64,000 bases of DNA. Source: Ructibacterium sp965146665 (GTDB taxonomy: Bacteria; Bacillota; Clostridia; Monoglobales; Monoglobaceae). Location of the stretch: NCBI GenBank assembly GCA_965146665.1, contig CBCTHE010000002.1, positions 248,001 to 312,000 of the forward strand, read 5' to 3'. Position 1 is the first letter of the stretch, and the number at the start of each line of letters is the position of its first letter. A program made the translations under genes and the position numbers. Shown piece by piece: positions 41,889-51,326 of this stretch. Below the pieces are notes generated by a model that did not search any database, was not told the origin of the DNA, and worked only from the letters and a program-made list of their open reading frames with translations.

Positions 41889-42482
41889 ATAAAATTGTAC
41901 TGGAAAGCGTTCCGCAGATTTGCGGAACGCTTTTTTGCGTCTTTGTCTTTGATTAGCCTTCTAATGATACTTTTCTTTTTCAAATGTATAACATCTCCCC
42001 TGAAAGAAGTAACGTCAACCTTCTTTGAACTTTCCGGGTACGTCAGAAATGTGTTATCATTGATTACAGAAGCGGAGCCTGAAGATGTCATGCGGTGGTA
42101 CACAAGCGCAGTTTGCTGTCCGGCGTCGCGGCAAAGTTCGCTTCGTTCGCTTTGACCAAAAGCGTCAAAGTCTCACACGCTTTGTTGCTGCTCCTTTTTC
42201 CCACAAAACGCCGCGTACCACGCTCCGCTTTGCGGGAGCCCTTCGTTATCCGCAAGCCTCAGCGGATTTATCCGCCAAACCAACAAAAGAACAGGCGCCA
42301 AATGCCTTAGATAACCAGCATTTGGCGCAAGGGGGATGTCAAAGGGGGTGTCCCCCTTTGATGGCTTTTGGTTTCTTTTCTCCATAGAAAAGAAACTTGC
42401 GCTGACCGCCGTAGGCGGGTACGCAATAAATAACCGAAAAAATGAAATATACTATAAAGATCTAAAGAAAGGAAAGACAAAC
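41889..42482. other. Hairpin-rich intergenic region
   Basis: No secure gene. After the rnpB terminator there is low-complexity decayed sequence, then four stem-loops in 125 bp: GCGCCAAATGC/GCATTTGGCGC (42295-42328), TCAAAGGGGG/CCCCCTTTGA (42339-42361), GTTTCTTTTCT/AGAAAAGAAAC (42371-42396) and CCGCC/GGCGG (42406-42418). The orphan gene starts 60 bp later, preceded by an AT-rich stretch with TATACT near 42450. Confidence 0.65.
41904..41936 (+). terminator. Terminator of rnpB
   Basis: AAAGCGTTCCGCA stem, GATT loop, and TTTTTT tail. Confidence 0.93.
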
Positions 42483-42929
42483 ATGTTAAAAGTAGAAAAC
42501 AATCGGTTTTATTACGGCGGTATCTCTTTCCCGGTTCCCAACGGTCTGTACATAGATTCTTGTCCGCCGTTCATTCCACGGAATGGTCTCGTAGTCTATT
42601 CTGAGGACCGAAGCATCTGTATTGCACTATGCTTTTGCGAATACGAAGAACCTATTCCTCTCTATATGGATAATGCGGACTATAATCATAAGGATTATGT
42701 GACCATGCCCATTACAAAATATGAAGTCAACGGCATAACATGGTATTGCAGAATCTTCACCTATAAGAAAACTCAAATGTTTGAAGCTTATCTCGACACC
42801 AACCAAAAAGACAATCAGATTTATCTTGATATTACGGTTGAAATCCCAAAGGGCCGTTACTCTATGCCTGACGTTTTTGAATTACAAAGTATAAAAGCTC
42901 TTTTCTCTGACATCAGAAAAAGCCATTAA
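42483..42929 (+). CDS. Hypothetical protein, low-GC orphan
   Basis: A 148-residue soluble protein with no signal peptide or membrane helix that I do not recognise. It is rich in Tyr, Asn and Lys, and its codons are clearly more AT-rich than those of its neighbours, which suggests recent acquisition. AAAGGAAAG lies before ATG 42483; the frame extends upstream into the hairpin region but has no start signal there. Short beta-type segments dominate the middle. It is flanked by hairpin clusters on both sides. Function unknown. Confidence 0.7.
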   Translation: MLKVENNRFYYGGISFPVPNGLYIDSCPPFIPRNGLVVYSEDRSICIALCFCEYEEPIPLYMDNADYNHKDYVTMPITKYEVNGITWYCRIFTYKKTQMFEAYLDTNQKDNQIYLDITVEIPKGRYSMPDVFELQSIKALFSDIRKSH

Positions 42930-42989
42930 ATCATTGATTTGCAAAAAACTACGATTGTGCACGCCGTCTTGAATCATCCCGCTGTGTGA

Positions 42990-43020
42990 AAATCCCGCGG
43001 TGCTGTGCACCGCGGGATTT
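42990..43020. terminator. Terminator between the orphan gene and the large SLH gene
   Basis: AAATCCCGCGGTGC and its complement form a perfect stem between convergent genes. Confidence 0.88.
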
Positions 43021-43033
43021 CTCATACGTCATA

Positions 43034-46030
43034 TTATCTTACGATAACCATTTCCTGTACCACGTCGTCATAGATCTTCACAAACAGTCTGGCTTCATTG
43101 CCCTGCTCGTAAATCTCAATGTCAGCCGCGGATACCACCTGGATATTGGCCTTGTTCCGGGTGGAGTCATACAGGTAAACCGTGGCGTCGCCGGTGGCGT
43201 AGTTGTGCACGTCGCCGTTCACGCTCATGTTGATGCTGCCGCTGAACTTCTTGGTTACACGCCCGTAGACAGTGGTCAGATCCGTGGTTACTTCCTTCAC
43301 AAATTCGGTGTCTTTGGCGCTGCTGTCAAACAGGAGGTTGATACCGTCGATCTCGCCCTTGGTGTTGGTGCGGTACTGGATGATATCACCCTTTGCAAGC
43401 GGCTTACTGCCCTTGACCAAAACGGACTTGTCGGTGGCCAGAATGTCGACCTCCTTGCCGCCCTGCCAGCCGTATACGCGGTCGGTGTCCTCATATTCCT
43501 CATTCTGGGTGGCGCTGATGTGGTCAACCACCAGGATCGGGGATTCAGGAGCGGTCACACCGGCAGAGCTGGTGATCACGACAACGTTTGCGGTATAATT
43601 CTCCTGCAGGTCATAGATGATGGCGTCGTACTTGGAGTCATTGGACAGGGTGGACTTGTTCCGAATCGAATACTTATCCGTATCCAGCGCCGCATCCTCC
43701 GGAATATCAAAGATTACGGTGTCGTCGGTGATTGCCACGTTGTCCAGTTTGCCGGACGCACTCTTATAGGTCATCTCGTCCTTCTTCACATTCATGGTAA
43801 ACTCGCCTACATTGGGCGCGCCGGTACCGGTGTTGTCCTTTGCGGTCTCAATGGCGGTGATGTTGTTATTGCTGTTGGTCTCGTATACCACAATCTGCGG
43901 GGTCAGACTTGCTCCGCCCAGAGTATCTACCACAGTCTTGGGATCCTGGCCGTACTTGTCATTGAGCCGCATCTTGTTGGAGCTGTTCAGAATCTGGGTT
44001 TCACCGGACATGGTGAACAGCTTGAACTGCGCGGTGGTCTCAAAGCCGTCATTCATGGCGGCGCCTACCAGATAAGCGTATTTCTTGTTCAGGTTCTGGC
44101 CGTTGTCAACTGTTGCATTGGTATCCACAGCCGCAATCTTGCTCTCAATGTCCAGATAGAAGTTGCCTTTATCCCGAAGCTGAATCTCATTGGGATAGCT
44201 CTCCGCCTTTTTGTGCAGCTCAGTGCTGTTGCCAATTCGGAAGCCGTCCTCTGTTGCCTCGGTCACCATACCGTTGATGGAAGCGTCGGAGACATAGCCC
44301 TTGATCAGAGTCTTGTCATCACTGATGGTGTAAGAAATGACATTCCACTCCTTCAGCTCGGACAGCTCAATCTCTGCGCCGTCCTTCACCAGACTGTACA
44401 TGATCTCAGCATTATCCTTGTCAAATACCAGCGAGCCGTTGAGATACTTGTCGGTTACCCGGCCGGTCACCGTAGAGATGGTGTCAACAACCAGATTTGT
44501 GAAGTGGTTTACAAATACGATTTCATAGATACCGTTGGTGTCTGCGTCCAGAAGGGTCACGTTACCGGATGTGGGTTTCAGATCCTGGTTGGTCACGCCC
44601 TCCTTGTACTTGCCGTTATAGATATAGGCCGCGTCCGCCGCAATGGCCACGGTCTTGTGGTTTCTGTCGTTTCGGTCTGCCCAGTATTCAAAGGACTTGT
44701 TCTGTCCCGCGTCGCCGGTAACATCCACGATGTCATCGGAATTCACCTTGACAACCTTGTTCTTGTTCTGCTGGGGTCTTACGTTGATCAATGTCTTTTC
44801 GTCGGTGGTTTTGTCAATACGCGCATAGTACAGTACATTGTAACCAAGATACTGCTTCGCGTTGGTGTCGCCCTCTAAGAACTGGTTCTTGTCGATTACG
44901 ATACGGTCCTCATCGGTGGTGCTTCCGCCGGTCAAAGCGGTCTCGCCGGTTCCGGTGATCTGGCCGTAGCCTTTTTCTACATTCAGTTTGTCATAGAGCA
45001 GGGTCTTGTCAACCACCTCATAAGAGACGTTGGTACCAAAGCCCACCTGCTCCATCAGGTTTACAGTCAATGCGTTGAAAATCAGCTGTGCGATGTCCCC
45101 TCTGGCCGCGGGCTCTGTGGCTGAACCGGAAAGACCCCGGAGCAGCTGGTTGCTGGATGCGATATACAGGTATCCGGAAGGATAGCCGCCCTTGTCCTCT
45201 GCCGCAGGCTCATAGCCCATAGCCCGGACAATAATGGCAACCGCCTCCTGGAGCAGAACGTTGTCATCCGGACGGAAGGTTCCCACATCGTCACCGATGA
45301 CCATACCCTGCTGGTCCGCTACGTTAATCGCGCCTGTGGCCCAGTGGTCCGCCGGTACGTCCGGGAACTTTGTGGGACCCATGGAACTTTTTGCGATATC
45401 TTCCAGTCCAACAGAGTAGACTGCAACTTTTGCCATTTCACTTCTGATGATGTTGTCGTTGGGACGGAAAGCGCCGTCTTCGGCGTCGCCGACCATGATG
45501 CCCAGTGCGCCCAGAAGCTCTGCGGCTTCCTCATACTGTGTGCCGGAAATGTCCGGCGCCAGGGTGACTCTGGAGGTGCTGTAACGGGAGAGGGCCGGCT
45601 GTTCCGGAACCGGAACAGAAGCCATGCCGTTGTATTTGGAGCTGTTCTCAACCAGGTTAGTGTTGATGCCGTCAGCGGCATTTAATGTCCCGTCCGCATT
45701 GGTTCCGTCAAAAGCCTGACGGCCCGCGGTCTGCGGTGTCTGTGCGGCCGTTCCGGTCTGCGCCGGTCTGACAGCCGAACGGACAGCGGAGTTATCCACC
45801 GCGCCGGGTGTGGTTTCATCCATGGTATTGTTGTCGGCCTCTGGGGTGGCAATGCCGGGCACTGTCACATTCTCAGCAGGGCCGTACCCCTCGCCGTCGC
45901 CGGAAACAGACTGGCTGTCTTCTATATAAATAGAAGTCTCGTCCACGGGTTCTTCTGCGAAGACCGCGGTCACGCCAATGCCCGATACCAGACAAACAGC
46001 GATCAGCAGGGAGATGCATCTTTTTAACAT
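43034..46030 (-). CDS. Large SLH-domain surface protein
   Basis: A 998-residue secreted protein with a signal peptide (about residues 1-25, ending AVFA). A Thr/Gly-rich linker of about 130 residues follows, then three SLH segments (about 165-225, 230-285 and 290-345), the second with PDVPADHWATGAI and GTFRPDDNV. The remaining ~650 residues are beta-rich, rich in Asn, Lys and Asp, and not recognised; this could be the array-forming part of an S-layer protein. GAGGAGG precedes ATG 46030. It is divergent from a second SLH gene. Confidence 0.88.
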   Translation of the reverse strand: MLKRCISLLIAVCLVSGIGVTAVFAEEPVDETSIYIEDSQSVSGDGEGYGPAENVTVPGIATPEADNNTMDETTPGAVDNSAVRSAVRPAQTGTAAQTPQTAGRQAFDGTNADGTLNAADGINTNLVENSSKYNGMASVPVPEQPALSRYSTSRVTLAPDISGTQYEEAAELLGALGIMVGDAEDGAFRPNDNIIRSEMAKVAVYSVGLEDIAKSSMGPTKFPDVPADHWATGAINVADQQGMVIGDDVGTFRPDDNVLLQEAVAIIVRAMGYEPAAEDKGGYPSGYLYIASSNQLLRGLSGSATEPAARGDIAQLIFNALTVNLMEQVGFGTNVSYEVVDKTLLYDKLNVEKGYGQITGTGETALTGGSTTDEDRIVIDKNQFLEGDTNAKQYLGYNVLYYARIDKTTDEKTLINVRPQQNKNKVVKVNSDDIVDVTGDAGQNKSFEYWADRNDRNHKTVAIAADAAYIYNGKYKEGVTNQDLKPTSGNVTLLDADTNGIYEIVFVNHFTNLVVDTISTVTGRVTDKYLNGSLVFDKDNAEIMYSLVKDGAEIELSELKEWNVISYTISDDKTLIKGYVSDASINGMVTEATEDGFRIGNSTELHKKAESYPNEIQLRDKGNFYLDIESKIAAVDTNATVDNGQNLNKKYAYLVGAAMNDGFETTAQFKLFTMSGETQILNSSNKMRLNDKYGQDPKTVVDTLGGASLTPQIVVYETNSNNNITAIETAKDNTGTGAPNVGEFTMNVKKDEMTYKSASGKLDNVAITDDTVIFDIPEDAALDTDKYSIRNKSTLSNDSKYDAIIYDLQENYTANVVVITSSAGVTAPESPILVVDHISATQNEEYEDTDRVYGWQGGKEVDILATDKSVLVKGSKPLAKGDIIQYRTNTKGEIDGINLLFDSSAKDTEFVKEVTTDLTTVYGRVTKKFSGSINMSVNGDVHNYATGDATVYLYDSTRNKANIQVVSAADIEIYEQGNEARLFVKIYDDVVQEMVIVR

Positions 46031-46201
46031 ATTATTTTCCTCCTCATGTGAATTGCTTTTGTGTTTGTTGATTTTTGTTTATTTACGCATTTATTTTGTG
46101 CGGAGGAAGAAAAATTACACGGCTAACATTATGGCAGGTATGGCAAAAAAAGTTTGTAACGGTATTGTAATAATTTAATTACAATTTTTTTTCAGAACCG
46201 G

Positions 46202-46230
46202 TTGAATTCTAAAGGCAGATATGGTATATT
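46202..46230 (+). promoter_or_regulatory. Promoter of the 618-residue SLH gene
   Basis: TTGAAT (46202-46207), 17-bp spacer, TATATT (46225-46230), leaving a leader of about 95 nt. Confidence 0.7.
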
Positions 46231-46333
46231 TAAGTTGAATAGATAGGATATTATGTGGTTTTACCGGAATTTTCCGATTTTATCCGGCGAAACCGGTGCA
46301 TAACAGACAAAATCAGAAACAGGAGGAACTATT

Positions 46334-48190
46334 ATGAAAAAACGCAGACTACTCTCTTGCGCGTTGAGCCTCAGCCTGGCCCTGACCTCAGTTTCGGCTT
46401 CGGTTTTCGCCCTCAGCTTTAATGACGTAGACAACGACGCGACCGTTTCCTGGGCAAAAAGCGCCATCACACAGATGACCGAGGCGGGATATATCAAGGG
46501 CTATGAGGATGGCACCTTCAAGCCATACCGCGCCATCTCCAAGATGGAATGCCTCCTTCTCATGTCCAGAATGCTGGGCGCGGAAGAGGACGATTACGCC
46601 GATATCGCCGCGGCGGCCAAATCCATGTACAGCGCCACCGTGGCCAAGTACAACACCTCTTATACCAATGAGCTCTGTTTCCTGCTCTACACGGGAATTC
46701 TCACTGAAAACGACCTGGTGGACTATGCCTCCACGGCCAATGCGAATACGGAACTGCTTCGGTATCAGGCCGCCATTTTGATGGCCAAGCTCCTGGGCGC
46801 CGGCACAGAGGCCAAGAACTTTACCGCGGCCAAGGCCACCTATGCGGACGATGCCAAGATTCCAGCCAATGCCAAGTCCTATGTGGAGTATGTGACCAAG
46901 CAGGGCATCATGAACGGCATGGACAAGGATGCCAGCGGCAACCCCCAGTTCTCGCCCACCACATCCCTGACCCGTGCGCAGATGGCCACTCTGCTGGCCC
47001 GGATGATTGACAAAATTGATAAAATGACCTACACCGGAACCATTGATTCCCTGGATCTGGACAACAATACCATTTCCATTGACCGGGACGGCGACGTGAG
47101 CGACCGAACCCTGAACGCGGACACTGTCGCCCGTCAGGACGGCAAGGCGCTCAGCCTCAGCAAGCTTGAGGAAGGCAGCGAGATCGCGGCCGTCGAAATC
47201 GCGGGACATGTTCAGCTGATCGATGTGCTGACCGAGGGCAGCGGCTCTGTTGATGACAAAAAGGGCACGGTTGTATATGCCAAGATCTCTGCCCTGAACG
47301 AGAACTCCAACGGCAAGCGCATCACGCTGGCTGACACGGAGGATTCGGAGAACACCGCGTCCTATGACGTGGCCTCCAACTGCACCTTTACCATCAAAGG
47401 TTCAAAGGGCAACTTCAGCAGTCTGAAGAAAAACGACTTTGTCAAGGTGACGGTCTCCGGCGGCAAGATTGTTTCTGTCTCCGTGGAGGAGAAGAACCTC
47501 ACCGTTTCCGGAAAGCTCACCGAGGTGGAGTTTGACGAGGACGACCACGTATACCTCCATGTCGCGGACACAGACGGTAAAAACGAACAGCAGTATGTGG
47601 TTTCCAACAAGGGCGCGTCTGTGTCCCGGGACGGAAGCAGCGCGGAGTACCGCGACCTCTCCGCCGGGGACACCGTGAAGCTGGAGCTGACCTCCGGCAA
47701 GGTGACCCGCGTGACCGCCACCAGCTCTTCTGAGCGGTTCACCGGCGTGCTGAGCGAGATCATCATTGCCACACAGCCCTCTGTTACCATCCTGATTGAC
47801 GGCAAGGCAAAGACCTATAAGCTCCGTTCTGACGCGCGGATCCTGATTTCCGGCGTGGAGTCCACCATCTATGACCTGCGGCCCAACATCACGGTTTCCG
47901 GTACGCTGGACAGCTCAGAGGTCAAGACGCTGACCGCATCCTCTGTCTCCACCAACGAAAAAGGGGAGCTGACCGGCACGGTGACCGGCCTGAACACCAG
48001 CTATAAGGTCATTACCGTCAAGGATGAATCCGGGAACACCCAGAGCATCTACTACAACGCCAAGACCACCTTCTTAAAGAGCTCCGGCGAGACCACAACG
48101 GCCAAGTCCATTGAGAAGGGCGCCACAGTCTCCATTACCGGCGCGGATAACAACGGCGTCTTTGAGGCGACCATTGTCATTGTAAAATAA
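46334..48190 (+). CDS. SLH-domain surface protein
   Basis: A 618-residue secreted protein with a signal peptide (about 1-26). Three SLH segments lie in about 27-85, 100-155 and 165-225: the first reads FNDVDNDATVSWAKSAI then GYEDGTFKPYRAISKME. The rest, about 225-618, is a series of beta-rich repeats with Ser/Thr/Lys bias whose function is not evident. AGGAGG precedes the ATG. It is divergently transcribed from the large SLH gene, and both are likely abundant wall proteins. Confidence 0.9.
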   Translation: MKKRRLLSCALSLSLALTSVSASVFALSFNDVDNDATVSWAKSAITQMTEAGYIKGYEDGTFKPYRAISKMECLLLMSRMLGAEEDDYADIAAAAKSMYSATVAKYNTSYTNELCFLLYTGILTENDLVDYASTANANTELLRYQAAILMAKLLGAGTEAKNFTAAKATYADDAKIPANAKSYVEYVTKQGIMNGMDKDASGNPQFSPTTSLTRAQMATLLARMIDKIDKMTYTGTIDSLDLDNNTISIDRDGDVSDRTLNADTVARQDGKALSLSKLEEGSEIAAVEIAGHVQLIDVLTEGSGSVDDKKGTVVYAKISALNENSNGKRITLADTEDSENTASYDVASNCTFTIKGSKGNFSSLKKNDFVKVTVSGGKIVSVSVEEKNLTVSGKLTEVEFDEDDHVYLHVADTDGKNEQQYVVSNKGASVSRDGSSAEYRDLSAGDTVKLELTSGKVTRVTATSSSERFTGVLSEIIIATQPSVTILIDGKAKTYKLRSDARILISGVESTIYDLRPNITVSGTLDSSEVKTLTASSVSTNEKGELTGTVTGLNTSYKVITVKDESGNTQSIYYNAKTTFLKSSGETTTAKSIEKGATVSITGADNNGVFEATIVIVK

Positions 48191-48296
48191 ATCCTGATAC
48201 ATTTCGCGTCAGGCAGTATCACTAGTATTTGATGAAATCGAAAAAGAAATGCGTCCGGCCGGCGCTGTGCCGGATCGGATAACGCAGGCTTCTTCC

Positions 48297-48331
48297 ATCC
48301 CGCTGTTTGATCAACAGCGGGATCTTTTTTT
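48297..48331 (+). terminator. Terminator after the 618-residue SLH gene
   Basis: ATCCCGCTGTT/AACAGCGGGAT stem followed by CTTTTTTT. Confidence 0.92.
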
Positions 48332-48380
48332 ATAGCCGGTTCCGCAATTTTTCTTCATTTAAATATATTGTTTTTACGGC

Positions 48381-48409
48381 TTGATTTATTGTTTCATAGA
48401 CTATATAAT
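48381..48409 (+). promoter_or_regulatory. Promoter of the GH125 gene
   Basis: TTGATT (48381-48386), 17-bp spacer, TATAAT (48404-48409). Confidence 0.75.
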
Positions 48410-48448
48410 CTTGTTAAAACGTTCAAAAGCAAACAAAGGAGGCCAACT

Positions 48449-49735
48449 ATGAAAACCACCAGCCAGATACCCGGCGCCGTGAAGGCACATATGGAAGAGA
48501 TCTGCGGCAGGCTGAACGCCCGCCCCAGGCTTCGGCAGCTCTTCCGCAGCTGCTATCCCAATACGCTGGAAACCACCCTTGAGATTTTAGAGGACGGCAC
48601 CGTCTTCCTCCTGACCGGCGATATCCCCGCCATGTGGCTCCGGGATTCCACCGCCCAGGTGACCCACTATGTCCCCCTTGCAAAGGAGGACGCCGAGGTG
48701 GCCGGCTTGATCGCGGGCCTGCTTCGGCGCCAGTTCCAGTATATCTCCATTGACCCGTATGCCAACGCCTTTAACCGGGAACCAAACAGCCGGGGCCACC
48801 AGTCCGACCTGACGGATATGAATCCGTGGATCTGGGAGCGCAAATATGAGGCGGACTCCCTGTGCTATCCCCTGCGGCTGGCCTGGCTGTACTGGAAGGC
48901 CACCGGCGACACCGCCGTGTTCGGCCAGAGCTTTCTGGATGCGGCGTCCAAAATTCTGGAGGTTTGGACCAGGGAACAGCGCCACGGCACTGACTCCGGC
49001 TACCGTTTCCAGCGGCCCGGCCGGGACTGGAAATCCAATCTGCGAAACGGCGGCCTGGGTATGCCCTGCAGCTACACCGGCATGACCTGGTCCGGTTTCC
49101 GCCCCAGCGACGACGCCTGCACCTTCGGCTATCTCATTCCGGCCAATATGTTTGCCGCTGTGGTACTGGGATATCTGCATGAGCTCCTGACCCATCTGGG
49201 CCAGCCGGAGCTGGCCCAAAAGGCGGCTGTGCTGGCAGAGCAGATCCGGTTTGGCATTGAGACCTACGGCACGGTTCTGCACCCGAAATACGGCTGGATT
49301 TACGCCTGTGAGACCGACGGCTTCGGCAATTACCACATGTTTGACGACGCCAACGTCCCCAACCTGCTCTCCGCGCCCTATCTTGGATACTTTGGGCCGG
49401 ACCGGGAGATTTATCAGAACACCCGCCGTTTTATTCTCAGCGAAGACAACCCGTATTTTTACCGCGGCAAATATGCCGAGGGGATCGGCAGTCCCCATAC
49501 GCCGGACGGCTATATCTGGCACATTGGCCTGTCCATGCAGGGGCTGACCGCGGACAGCGGCGAAGAGATGCGCCGGGTGCTTCACATGCTGGAGCAGACG
49601 GATGGGAACACAGGCTTTATGCACGAGAGCTTTGACCCGAACCGGCCGGAGGTCTTTACGCGCCCGTGGTTTGCCTGGTCCAACTCCCTGTTTGCCGAAT
49701 TTGTGGAGAAGTGTGCCGCCATGGATGTTCTGTAG
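48449..49735 (+). CDS. GH125 exo-alpha-1,6-mannosidase
   Basis: A 428-residue metal-independent inverting mannosidase (formerly DUF1237). Family landmarks include LTGDIPAMWLRDSTAQV near residues 53-69, YEADSLCYPLRLAWLYW near 132-148 and HESFDPNRPEVFTRPWFAW near 391-409. There is no signal peptide, so the substrate must enter the cell. It complements the GH38 alpha-mannosidase at 23153. GGAGG lies before ATG 48449. A separate promoter in the 145-bp gap downstream starts the isomerase cluster, though read-through is possible. Confidence 0.94.
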   Translation: MKTTSQIPGAVKAHMEEICGRLNARPRLRQLFRSCYPNTLETTLEILEDGTVFLLTGDIPAMWLRDSTAQVTHYVPLAKEDAEVAGLIAGLLRRQFQYISIDPYANAFNREPNSRGHQSDLTDMNPWIWERKYEADSLCYPLRLAWLYWKATGDTAVFGQSFLDAASKILEVWTREQRHGTDSGYRFQRPGRDWKSNLRNGGLGMPCSYTGMTWSGFRPSDDACTFGYLIPANMFAAVVLGYLHELLTHLGQPELAQKAAVLAEQIRFGIETYGTVLHPKYGWIYACETDGFGNYHMFDDANVPNLLSAPYLGYFGPDREIYQNTRRFILSEDNPYFYRGKYAEGIGSPHTPDGYIWHIGLSMQGLTADSGEEMRRVLHMLEQTDGNTGFMHESFDPNRPEVFTRPWFAWSNSLFAEFVEKCAAMDVL

Positions 49736-49822
49736 GCTGTCTGCCGCAGACACTGGGGGCGCAAAACAAAATTAGCCTTTGAAAAATCTTTATTTTATGC
49801 AATTCCATCATTATTTTCTATA

Positions 49823-49851
49823 TTGATTCTAACCGAAAAATGCGATAAAAT
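49823..49851 (+). promoter_or_regulatory. Promoter of the isomerase-SGNH-unknown operon
   Basis: TTGATT (49823-49828), 17-bp spacer, TAAAAT (49846-49851). Confidence 0.6.
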
Positions 49852-49880
49852 CCCCTTAAACTAAAAAAGGCGGGAATGAC

Positions 49881-51326
49881 ATGTTAGAACGAAAAGAAAA
49901 AAGAACTCCAAAAATCGGCGTTTTTGCTGTGGCTCATGCGGCATACTGGGACCAGTTTGAGGGGCTCTATGAAAGTATCATGGGATATCACCGCGATTTT
50001 CTGGCGCTGGTCCATGAAAATGACGCGGATACTGTGGATTTTGGGATGATTGACAGCTCAGAAAAGGCGTATGCCGTAATTCCTAAAATTCTGGCGGCCG
50101 GGGTGGATTTGCTGTTCTGCAACATGACCACCTATGCCACCTCGTCGGTCTTTGCGCCCATCATACGGGAGATCAATCAACCCGTTGTTTTGACTGCGCT
50201 CCAGCCGCGTGCCGCGCTGGACTACACAACGGCCTCCACATGGATGCAGCTTGAAAACGACAATATCTGCTCCGTTCCGGAATTCACCGGCGTCGCGGTG
50301 CGCATGGGAAAAAAGGTCAGCGATGTCATCATCGGCACGCTGTATGATGACGAGAATGCAAAACAGGAAATTGCAAAATGGTGCGGCATCGCAAGGGTAC
50401 TGCACGGCCTTTCCGGGGCGCGGCTCGGTCTGATGGGCCACGTGCTGGAAGCCATGTATGACATGCACGCCGACCCGACCGCTGTTTCCGCCGCGTTTGG
50501 GGTGCACGTTCCGCTTCTTGAACTTGACGGCATGCTCGCGCTGTATCAGACCGTGACCGAAGATGAAATTCAGGCAAAGCTGGCGCAGATTGACGCGGAA
50601 TTTGACACGCCGGAACCGGAGTCTGATCCTGTAACCACCAGACTTACCCCCGGGGACCGGTATCAGGCGGCGAAATCTGCCGCCGCGCTGGATAAGCTGG
50701 TTGAACAACATCACCTCGACGGACTTGCGTACTATTACGAGGGTCAGGCGGGGAGTCTGCACCGAAAGCTCGCGGAAACTCTCATTGTGGGCAACTCTCT
50801 GCTGATCGCCCGGGGGATTCCAATGTGCGGGGAGTATGATATCAAAACCTGCATTGCCATGCTCATTATGGACCGGCTGGGCATTGGCGGTAGCTTTGCG
50901 GAATTTCACCCTCTGGATTTTAAGGAGGATTTTGTGCTTGTGGGCCATGACGGACCGCATCATCTCGCGGTCGCGGAGGGAAAACCCGTGCTCAGAAGTC
51001 TGAAAAAATACCACGGGAAACCCGGAAGCGGCGCGTCGGTGGAGTTCAAGCTCAAGAACGGGCCCATCACCATGCTTGGCATCACGCAGAACGCCGCAGG
51101 GAAATTCAAGTTCGTCATTGGCGAGGGCATTTCCAAAGCCGGGCCCATCCCGCCAACCGGGAACACCAACACCAGAGGTTTTTTTGAACCCACGACAAAG
51201 GCCTTTCTGAAAAAATGGGTCATGGAAGGGCCGACGCACCACTACGCGCTCGGCATCGGCCACCATGCCGAAACCATTGCGAAGATAGCGGAAATTTTAG
51301 GAATTGAGAGTGTGATTGTAAAATGA
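49881..51326 (+). CDS. L-fucose/L-arabinose isomerase family protein
   Basis: A 481-residue cytoplasmic protein related to the AraA/FucI isomerases (aldose-ketose isomerisation with a divalent metal). The N-terminal Rossmann-like domain starts with KIGVFAVAHAAYWDQFEG; the C-terminal GPTHHYALGIGHHAE near 452-466 resembles the metal- or sugar-binding His region of AraA. Sequence features place it in the superfamily but not with confidence in AraA itself. Its stop overlaps the next start by 4 bp (ATGA). The natural sugar could be arabinose, fucose or another product of the neighbouring glycosidases. Confidence 0.8.
   Translation: MLERKEKRTPKIGVFAVAHAAYWDQFEGLYESIMGYHRDFLALVHENDADTVDFGMIDSSEKAYAVIPKILAAGVDLLFCNMTTYATSSVFAPIIREINQPVVLTALQPRAALDYTTASTWMQLENDNICSVPEFTGVAVRMGKKVSDVIIGTLYDDENAKQEIAKWCGIARVLHGLSGARLGLMGHVLEAMYDMHADPTAVSAAFGVHVPLLELDGMLALYQTVTEDEIQAKLAQIDAEFDTPEPESDPVTTRLTPGDRYQAAKSAAALDKLVEQHHLDGLAYYYEGQAGSLHRKLAETLIVGNSLLIARGIPMCGEYDIKTCIAMLIMDRLGIGGSFAEFHPLDFKEDFVLVGHDGPHHLAVAEGKPVLRSLKKYHGKPGSGASVEFKLKNGPITMLGITQNAAGKFKFVIGEGISKAGPIPPTGNTNTRGFFEPTTKAFLKKWVMEGPTHHYALGIGHHAETIAKIAEILGIESVIVK

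Noticed and set aside
42085..42387. Plus-strand frames around the hairpin cluster
   Set aside because: They run through palindromes, lack ribosome binding sites and have low-complexity composition.
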